This document shows positions 39,389 to 44,683 of a stretch of DNA of 44,683 nt, piece after piece. Below the pieces are notes generated by a model, which was not told the origin of the DNA, searched no databases, and worked only from the letters and a program-made list of their open reading frames with translations. Every line of letters begins with the position of its first letter. Within the stretch, counting starts at the first letter, position 1. Made by a program: the position numbers and the translations under genes. The stretch spans positions 1 through 44,683 of the forward strand of contig NZ_JASOKT010000015.1 in the NCBI RefSeq assembly GCF_030216305.1. Reading direction: 5' to 3'. Source of the DNA: Actinotignum timonense. Lineage in GTDB: Bacteria > Actinomycetota > Actinomycetes > Actinomycetales > Actinomycetaceae.

Positions 39389-39685
39389 ATGTCGTCATTT
39401 TCTAAGGAAGAGGTAGCGCGCTTAGCGGAGCTATCCCGCATCGCCCTGACGGATGCCGAGGCCGAAAAAATGGCCGGTGAGCTTTCCGTCATCGAGGATG
39501 CAGTGAAGGCGGTATCCGAAGTTGTTAGCTCGGATATTCCCTTTACCTACAATCCGCTCCCGCTGGCCAATGTCAAACGCCCCGATATTCCGGGGGAAAC
39601 CCTTGATCGTGAGGAAGTCCTCGCCGCGGCCCCGGCCGCCGAAGAAGGTAAATTCCTCGTCCCGCGCATTATGGGGGAGGAATAA
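39389..39685 (+). CDS. gatC: Aspartyl/glutamyl-tRNA amidotransferase subunit C
   Basis: A 98-residue protein starting MSSFSKEEVARLAELSRIAL with LANVKRPDIPGETLDREEVL, typical GatC. It wraps around GatA and GatB to stabilise the complex that converts Glu-tRNA(Gln) or Asp-tRNA(Asn) to the correct amide. TAGACT 13 bases before the ATG could be a -10 element, making a short leader. First gene of gatCAB. Confidence 0.95.
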   Translation: MSSFSKEEVARLAELSRIALTDAEAEKMAGELSVIEDAVKAVSEVVSSDIPFTYNPLPLANVKRPDIPGETLDREEVLAAAPAAEEGKFLVPRIMGEE

Positions 39686-41215
39686 ATGAATAGCTTGTTG
39701 CTCAAGTCCGCCGCGGAACTTTCCGCGCTGCTGCGCGCCGGGGAGATCACCTCCGTGGAACTCACCACCGCCTGCCTGGATCGCATCGAGGCACTCAACC
39801 CCAAGGTGAACGCTTTCCTGTACGTGGATCGGGAGGGCGCCCTGGAGGTGGCCCGCGGGGTGGATGCCGCCCGCGCGGAAGGCCAGGAACTCCACCCGCT
39901 GGCCGGTATTCCTATCGCGGTAAAGGACAATATTTGCACCCGCGGGATTCCCACCACCGCGGCGTCGAAAATCTTGGAAGGGTGGCGCCCGCCGTACGAT
40001 GCGAGCGTCGTCGTAAAAATTAAAGAAGCCCGGCTCCCTATCGTGGGCAAAACCAATATGGACGAATTCGCGATGGGGTCCTCCACGGAGCATTCCGCTT
40101 TCGGGCCCTCGCGCAACCCCTGGGATCTGGACCGGATTCCGGGCGGTTCGGGCGGCGGTAGCGCCGCGGCCGTCGGTGCGTTTATGGTGCCGCTCGCCCT
40201 CGGTTCCGATACCGGCGGGTCGATCCGCCAGCCCGCCGCGGTCACCGGAACGGTGGGAACAAAACCCACCTACGGGGCGGTGTCCCGCTTCGGTTTGATC
40301 GCCATGGCCTCCTCGCTGGACCAGATCGGGCCGGTCACCCGCACCGTGGAAGATGCCGCGCTGCTCCAGGAACTGCTCAGCGGGCACGATCCCCACGATT
40401 CCACCTCGCTTCCCGATACTCCTTCCGGCCTGGTGGCGGCCTGCCACGGCGAAGCCGGGAGCTGGGACGGTGCCGGAAGCGATCCGGAGCGCCCGCTCGC
40501 GGGCCTCAAGGTGGGGCTCGTGGAAGAAATGCACGGGGAGGGCTACGCGCCCGGCGTGCTCGAGGCTTTCGAAAACGCGGTGGCGCGCATGCGCGAACTC
40601 GGCGCGGAAACGGTGGAGCTTTCCTGCCCCAGTTTCCACTATTCGCTGGCCGCCTACTACCTCATCATGCCCGCCGAGGTTTCCTCCAACCTGGCCCGTT
40701 TCGACGGAATGCGCTACGGCCTGCGGGTGGAACCCGAAGAAGGGCCGGTCACCGCGGAAACCGTGATGCGGGCTACCCGCGCGGCCGGTTTCGGTGAGGA
40801 AGTCAAACGCCGCATTATCCTGGGCACCCACGTGCTCTCCGCCGGGAACTTCGATGCCTTCTACGGCGCGGCGCTGCGGGTACGCACCCTGGTTCAGCGT
40901 GACCTGGAGCAGGCTTTCTCCCGGTGCCATGTGATCGTATCGCCCACCTCGCCCACGGTGGCTTTCCCCTTCGGCTCGAAAACGAACGACCCGCTGGCCA
41001 TGTACCTCAACGACATCGCCACCATTCCCGCCAACCTGGCCGGAATCCCGGGTATTTCGCTGCCGGCCGGGCTCTCGGAAGGGCTGCCGGTGGGCTTGCA
41101 AATTCTCAGCCCGGCCCGGGCGGACGCCCTCATGTACCGGGTGGCCGCGGCCATCGACGCCGCGCTCGGCCACAACGTCCCCGCTGCCTGCCCCGCGCGG
41201 GATTGGGAGGAATAA
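39686..41215 (+). CDS. gatA: Glutamyl-tRNA(Gln) amidotransferase subunit A
   Basis: A 509-residue amidase-signature protein releasing ammonia from glutamine. Lys 80 (AVKDNICT), Ser 155 ([11 protein letters not shown]) and Ser 179 ([12 protein letters not shown]) form the Ser-cisSer-Lys triad. The ATG directly follows the gatC stop. Nothing unusual in length or motifs. Confidence 0.97.
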   Translation: MNSLLLKSAAELSALLRAGEITSVELTTACLDRIEALNPKVNAFLYVDREGALEVARGVDAARAEGQELHPLAGIPIAVKDNICTRGIPTTAASKILEGWRPPYDASVVVKIKEARLPIVGKTNMDEFAMGSSTEHSAFGPSRNPWDLDRIPGGSGGGSAAAVGAFMVPLALGSDTGGSIRQPAAVTGTVGTKPTYGAVSRFGLIAMASSLDQIGPVTRTVEDAALLQELLSGHDPHDSTSLPDTPSGLVAACHGEAGSWDGAGSDPERPLAGLKVGLVEEMHGEGYAPGVLEAFENAVARMRELGAETVELSCPSFHYSLAAYYLIMPAEVSSNLARFDGMRYGLRVEPEEGPVTAETVMRATRAAGFGEEVKRRIILGTHVLSAGNFDAFYGAALRVRTLVQRDLEQAFSRCHVIVSPTSPTVAFPFGSKTNDPLAMYLNDIATIPANLAGIPGISLPAGLSEGLPVGLQILSPARADALMYRVAAAIDAALGHNVPAACPARDWEE

Positions 41216-41218
41216 AGC

Positions 41219-42718
41219 ATGGATGAACTTATGAATTACGAGGACGCCGTCGCGCGTTTCGACCCGGTGATCGGTTTGGAAGTGCACGTGGAGCTGTCCA
41301 CACACACCAAGATTTTCGACGCCGCCCCTGTGGCTTTCGGTGCTGAACCCAATACCGATGTGCAGCCGGTCTCCCTCGGGCTTCCCGGTTCGCTCCCGGT
41401 GGTCAATGAGGCAGCGGTGGAATACGCGGTGAAGCTGGGCCTGGCCCTCAACTCCCGCATTAACGAGCTCTCGCGTTTCGAACGCAAGAACTACTTCTAC
41501 CCGGATCTGCCCAAGGCCTACCAGATCACCCAGAACGCCCAGCCGATTATCCTGGGCGGCTACCTGGATATCGAGCTGGCTGACGGCACTCCCTACCGTT
41601 TCCCCATTGAACACGCGCATCTAGAAGAAGACGCCGGGAAGAATACCCACGTGGGTGGGGCCGATGGGCGCCTCCAGGGGGCGCGCTACTCGCTGGTGGA
41701 TTACAACCGTTCCGGGGTGCCGCTCATTGAGATCGTTTCCGATCCGGCTACCGGGGTGGGGAAGAACGCTCCGGAGATCGCCGGCGCGTACGTGCGCGGG
41801 ATCCGCGAACTAGTGCGGGCGCTCGGCATTTCCGAGGGGCGCATGGAGCGCGGCAATATCCGCGCGGACGTCAATGTATCCCTGCGGGAAAGTCCGGATG
41901 CTCCTTTCGGTACCCGCACCGAAACGAAGAATGTCAATTCTTTCCGCGGTATTGAAAACACCATTCGCTACGAGATTTCCCGCCAGGCCGCTATCCTGGC
42001 TGCCGGTGGCACGATTCTCCAGGAAACGCGCCATTACAAGGAGGAAATCCAGGGCACCATTGCCGGGCGCGTGAAGTCCGACGCGGATGACTACCGCTAC
42101 TTCCCCGAACCGGATCTGGTTCCGGTGATCTGCACTCCCGCGTACGTGGAGGAGGTGCGCGCGGGGCTGCCCGAACTACCGGCGGCGAAGCGCGCCCGTA
42201 TCACCGAGGAATGGGAGCTTTCCCCGGAGGAATTGCGCGATCTTATCAACGCCGGCGCGGTGGATCTGGTGGATGCCACCGTCCGGGCCGGGGCAACGCC
42301 CGCCGGAGCCCGCAAATGGTGGATGGGCGATATCGCCCGTTACGCCAAGGATAACGACGTCGAGCTCGAGGACGCCCCCATTACCCCGGAGGCGGTTGCC
42401 GAGCTGGACGGCCTGGTCCAGAGCGGGCGGCTCAATGACAAGTTGGGCCGCCAGGCGCTGGCGGGGGTCCTCGCCGGGGAAGGCAGCCCGGAGGAAGTTG
42501 TTGCCGCGCGCAATCTGGAGATCGTGTCCGATAGCGGGGCCCTGGAGAAGGCCGTGGACGAAGCCCTGGCTGCCAACCCTGACGTCGTCGAAAAAATTCG
42601 CGGCGGAAAGGTGCAGGCCGCCGGTGCCATTATCGGTGCCGTCATGAAGGCTACCCACGGTAAGGCCGACGCTGGTGCCGTGCGCGCCCTCATTATGGAG
42701 CGCGCCGCGGCCGAATAA
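41219..42718 (+). CDS. gatB: Aspartyl/glutamyl-tRNA amidotransferase subunit B
   Basis: A 499-residue subunit that activates and amidates the mischarged t[20 protein letters not shown], the [19 protein letters not shown] region (core [13 protein letters not shown]) and [13 protein letters not shown] are canonical, with the tRNA-binding YqeY-like tail at the end. GGAGG overlaps the gatA stop region and precedes the ATG at 41219. The gene ends in RAAAE, followed by a run of degenerate 27-bp repeats. Confidence 0.97.
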   Translation: MDELMNYEDAVARFDPVIGLEVHVELSTHTKIFDAAPVAFGAEPNTDVQPVSLGLPGSLPVVNEAAVEYAVKLGLALNSRINELSRFERKNYFYPDLPKAYQITQNAQPIILGGYLDIELADGTPYRFPIEHAHLEEDAGKNTHVGGADGRLQGARYSLVDYNRSGVPLIEIVSDPATGVGKNAPEIAGAYVRGIRELVRALGISEGRMERGNIRADVNVSLRESPDAPFGTRTETKNVNSFRGIENTIRYEISRQAAILAAGGTILQETRHYKEEIQGTIAGRVKSDADDYRYFPEPDLVPVICTPAYVEEVRAGLPELPAAKRARITEEWELSPEELRDLINAGAVDLVDATVRAGATPAGARKWWMGDIARYAKDNDVELEDAPITPEAVAELDGLVQSGRLNDKLGRQALAGVLAGEGSPEEVVAARNLEIVSDSGALEKAVDEALAANPDVVEKIRGGKVQAAGAIIGAVMKATHGKADAGAVRALIMERAAAE

Positions 42719-42824
42719 AGCGGCGGTGGTGAACCGGGCTGGTAAAGGCGCGGTAGCGCGCCGGCCCGATAAAGGCGCGGCGGTCAATGGGCCCGGTAAG
42801 CCGCGGTAGTGAACCGGACGAAAC
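42717..42824 (+). repeat. Four degenerate 27-bp tandem repeats after gatB
   Basis: Units 42717-42743, 42744-42770, 42771-42797 and 42798-42824 share an AAAGGCGCGGT-like start and a CCGG-like end. The first and fourth share (G/C)GCGGT(G/A)GTGAACCGG. Twenty-seven is a multiple of three, and one frame reads [30 protein letters not shown] before a stop. The array overlaps the gatB stop codon and ends 27 bases before the malic enzyme start. Confidence 0.65.
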
Positions 42825-42851
42825 CGGGCATATCTCGTGAAGGAGGCGCAG

Positions 42852-44075
42852 GTGGCGCGAACACAAGCAGGGACAGAGCGACAATCTGACGCGGCATCAC
42901 CTTCGGGTGAGGCCCAGCAGTTCGTGCCACCTCCCTCCCAACGCGAGATTTTTGCGGCCCACGAAGGCGGCAAATTAGAAACCCGCGCGACGGCCGCCAT
43001 CGAGAACCGCGAGGACCTGGCCCGGGTGTATACGCCCGGGGTGGCGCGGGTTTGCGAAGCGATTCACGCCCAGCCGGAACTGGCCCGCCGCTACACGGTG
43101 AAATCCAATACCGTAGCCGTGGTGACAGACGGCACCGCGGTGCTCGGTTTGGGGGATATCGGGCCGTTGGCTTCCCTCCCCGTTATGGAGGGGAAGGCCG
43201 CGCTCTTCAAGCGTTTCGCCGGGGTGGATGCCTGGCCGGTGCCCTTGGCCACCACCGATACCGAGGAAATCATCGCGGCGGTGCGCGCCATCGCCCCGGC
43301 GTATGCCGGTATCAATCTGGAAGACATCTCCGCCCCGCGCTGCTTCGAAATCGAAAAACGTCTGCGAGCGGAACTTGATATCCCGGTCTTCCACGACGAC
43401 CAGCACGGCACCGCAGTTGTGGTGCTAGCCGCCCTCATCACCGCGCTGCGCGTAGTTGGGAAAAAACCCGCAGACGCACGCGTGGTGGTATGCGGAATCG
43501 GTGCCGCTGGCACCGCGATTATTCGCCTACTGCTGGAATACGGGGTACGGGACATTATTGCCGTGGACCGCGCCGGCACGCTCGGTCCCTTCCGCAGCGA
43601 AATCAACCCCGGTCACGCCTGGGTTGCGGGCCGTACCAATCCCCGGCAGATCGACGGCGACGTGCGTACGGCCCTGCACGGTGCGGATGTGTTCATTGGC
43701 GTTTCCGGCCCTAATATTCTCGACGGCGCAGCTCTGGACACCATGGCTGATAAAGCCATCGTTTTCGCCCTGGCTAATCCCACCCCGGAAATCGCTCCCG
43801 AAATCGCGCGCGAGCACGCCGCAGTGGTGGCAACCGGCCGCTCGGACTACCCGAATCAGATCAATAACGTGCTGGCTTTCCCCGGGATCTTCCGCGGTTT
43901 GCTTGACGCTCATGCCACCGAGGTCAGTGACACGATGCTGCTGGCCGCGGCTAAGGCGCTTGCTGATCTGGTCGGGGAGGATGCGAATCCGGATTACATC
44001 ATCGTTTCTGCCTTTGACGAGCGGGCTGCCGAAGCGGTGGCGCAGGCGGTTCGCGAGAGTGTGGCAGTTGTCTAG
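42852..44075 (+). CDS. Malic enzyme (malate dehydrogenase, decarboxylating)
   Basis: A 407-residue enzyme that oxidatively decarboxylates malate to pyruvate. VYTPGVARVCEAI, VTDGTAVLGLGDIG, FHDDQHGTAVVVLAAL and the NAD(P)-binding VVCGIGAAGTAI are typical of the short, bacterial NAD-malic enzyme. GTG at 42852 with AAGGAGG five bases before it is preferred over the in-frame GTG at 42837. A polar N-terminal extension of about 30 residues precedes the conserved part. With fumC elsewhere in the window it links fumarate to pyruvate. NAD versus NADP preference is not clear. Confidence 0.92.
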   Translation: MARTQAGTERQSDAASPSGEAQQFVPPPSQREIFAAHEGGKLETRATAAIENREDLARVYTPGVARVCEAIHAQPELARRYTVKSNTVAVVTDGTAVLGLGDIGPLASLPVMEGKAALFKRFAGVDAWPVPLATTDTEEIIAAVRAIAPAYAGINLEDISAPRCFEIEKRLRAELDIPVFHDDQHGTAVVVLAALITALRVVGKKPADARVVVCGIGAAGTAIIRLLLEYGVRDIIAVDRAGTLGPFRSEINPGHAWVAGRTNPRQIDGDVRTALHGADVFIGVSGPNILDGAALDTMADKAIVFALANPTPEIAPEIAREHAAVVATGRSDYPNQINNVLAFPGIFRGLLDAHATEVSDTMLLAAAKALADLVGEDANPDYIIVSAFDERAAEAVAQAVRESVAVV

Positions 44076-44625
44076 AAAACTCCGACGCGGTTCCCTCGGG
44101 TGTGTGGTGGGTGTCTCTCTGGTTTGATTTGCGTCTAGCGGGCTGGGCTTGTAAGCTTGTTATCCGTCGCCGAGAGCCCGGTAAGGGTCTGAGGTGGCAC
44201 GGAAACTCCTCGTGAGTAGCCTAGTTCACTAGCTTCCCGGTTTGAAAGAATCGGGCCACGGTGGTAGGCTAACGGGGTTGCTCTTCTTGAGCGTGAATGA
44301 TTCTCTCCGGACCAGCCTGTCAATGGTTATTGGTGGTTGGTGTGGGGTGTGGATATGGTGTTCGGATGCTTAATAGCGTGTCTGACTAATATATTTTTTA
44401 CGTGAAAATTTTTTTGTTCACACGACCGGGCCAGGTTGACTGATTGTTGGTTTCCTGGTGGTTGTGTGGGTGTGTGCAAGGACAGTTAGCACTCCAACAT
44501 GTAAAAGGCTGGATGCATTCGTTTGTTATATGCGAGCGTGTTTGGTTTGTTTGTTGGTGGTGTGTTTTTGTTCTTGTTATTTATATTTTATTCGAGCTAG
44601 ATGTTGTCTTGCTCTCTTACGGTTT
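44076..44625 (+). other. Non-coding region upstream of 16S rRNA
   Basis: No credible gene lies in these 550 bases. The left third is GC-balanced and rich in complementary segments: AGA-CCC/GGG-TCT (44173-44190), ACTC/GAGT (44205-44217), TAGCCTA (44217-44223) with TAGGCTA (44265-44271), and CCCGGTT (44236-44242) with AATCGGG (44249-44255). The right part is T- and G-rich and presumably holds the rRNA promoter and leader; TTGACT (44436-44441) and TATATT (44390-44395) are visible, but no hexamer pair with proper spacing could be settled. Confidence 0.5.
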
Positions 44626-44683
44626 TTTGTGGAGAGTTTGATCCTGGCTCAGGACGAACGCTGGCGGCGTGCTTAACACATGC
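44626..44683 (+). rRNA. rrs: 16S ribosomal RNA, 5' end only
   Basis: AGAGTTTGATCCTGGCTCAG and the following GACGAACGCTGGCGGCGTGC block mark the 5' end of 16S rRNA. The mature start is placed by alignment to E. coli numbering and may be off by a few bases. The gene continues beyond the window. Confidence 0.98.

Noticed and set aside
39431..41620. 729-codon open frame antisense to gatC-gatA
   Set aside because: A shadow frame in GC-rich sequence opposite clear GatC and GatA motifs.
44191..44216. T-box-like GGTGGCAC segment
   Set aside because: It resembles the conserved T-box core, but the following bases do not continue ACCGCG, no specifier loop is seen, and the downstream gene is 16S rRNA rather than an amino-acid gene.
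44444..44676. Short open frames running into 16S rRNA
   Set aside because: They overlap the rRNA start and are Cys/Trp/Val-rich translations of T- and G-rich leader.

Overview
The window is a high-GC actinobacterial chromosome segment. The 16S rRNA start at the right edge (its AGAGTTTGATCCTGGCTCAG block), a WhiB1-type regulator, a PdtaS-type sensor kinase, GatCAB, a transaldolase of actinobacterial form and an extended NAD-dependent DNA ligase all point to Actinomycetota. Anaerobic class III ribonucleotide reductase (nrdDG), a sortase-type surface protein and an oligosaccharide uptake operon suggest a facultatively or strictly anaerobic, host-associated member of the Actinomycetales, possibly Actinomycetaceae. 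That placement is inference.

Layout, left to right. (1) 1-2.75 kb: the 3' end of a giant thrombospondin type-3 repeat surface protein with an LQVTG sorting signal, then a YczE/YitT-type membrane protein. (2) 2.8-6.5 kb, minus strand: a membrane H+-pyrophosphatase of divergent type, coupled by an ATGA overlap to a glycosyltransferase. (3) 6.6-9.4 kb, minus: cstA with its small YbdD-type partner. (4) 9.9-15.7 kb, plus: nrdD, nrdG, an MFS transporter, an OsmC-family protein and transaldolase, with a probable NrdR box before nrdD. (5) 15.7-21.8 kb: a sugar ABC operon on the minus strand (binding protein, two permeases, GH32 fructosidase) divergent from its likely LacI repressor. (6) 21.8-28 kb: an orphan PLP-fold aminotransferase-like protein, nucleoside hydrolase plus 14-TM MFS transporter, a coiled-coil tail-anchored protein, and fumC. 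(7) 28-33.2 kb, minus: amino-acid permease, tiny membrane protein, XRE regulator, DUF2505 protein, thyA, folA and an SGNH lipoprotein. (8) 33.4-39.3 kb: pdtaS, whiB1, ligA and a phospholipase D/cardiolipin synthase-like protein. (9) 39.4-44.1 kb: gatC-gatA-gatB and malic enzyme. (10) a 550-bp non-coding stretch leading into 16S rRNA.

Functional themes are fermentative/anaerobic carbon metabolism (fructoside import and cleavage, transaldolase, malic enzyme, fumarase, CstA-type pyruvate or peptide uptake, PPi-driven proton pumping) and nucleotide supply (nrdDG, thyA-folA, nucleoside hydrolase).

The less expected signals are mostly non-coding. A dispersed 11-mer, TACGACGACGC, occurs seven times, and in several places it sits exactly at the foot of a hairpin. 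A 17-bp perfect hairpin lies inside the GH32 coding sequence and could terminate the converging transaldolase transcript. A 12-bp stem separates the sugar-binding protein from its permeases. Four degenerate 27-bp tandem repeats follow gatB. A folded-looking region precedes 16S rRNA. Among proteins, the H+-pyrophosphatase carries both divergent signature motifs and a lipobox-like N-terminus. No CRISPR array, transposase or tRNA gene was recognised.
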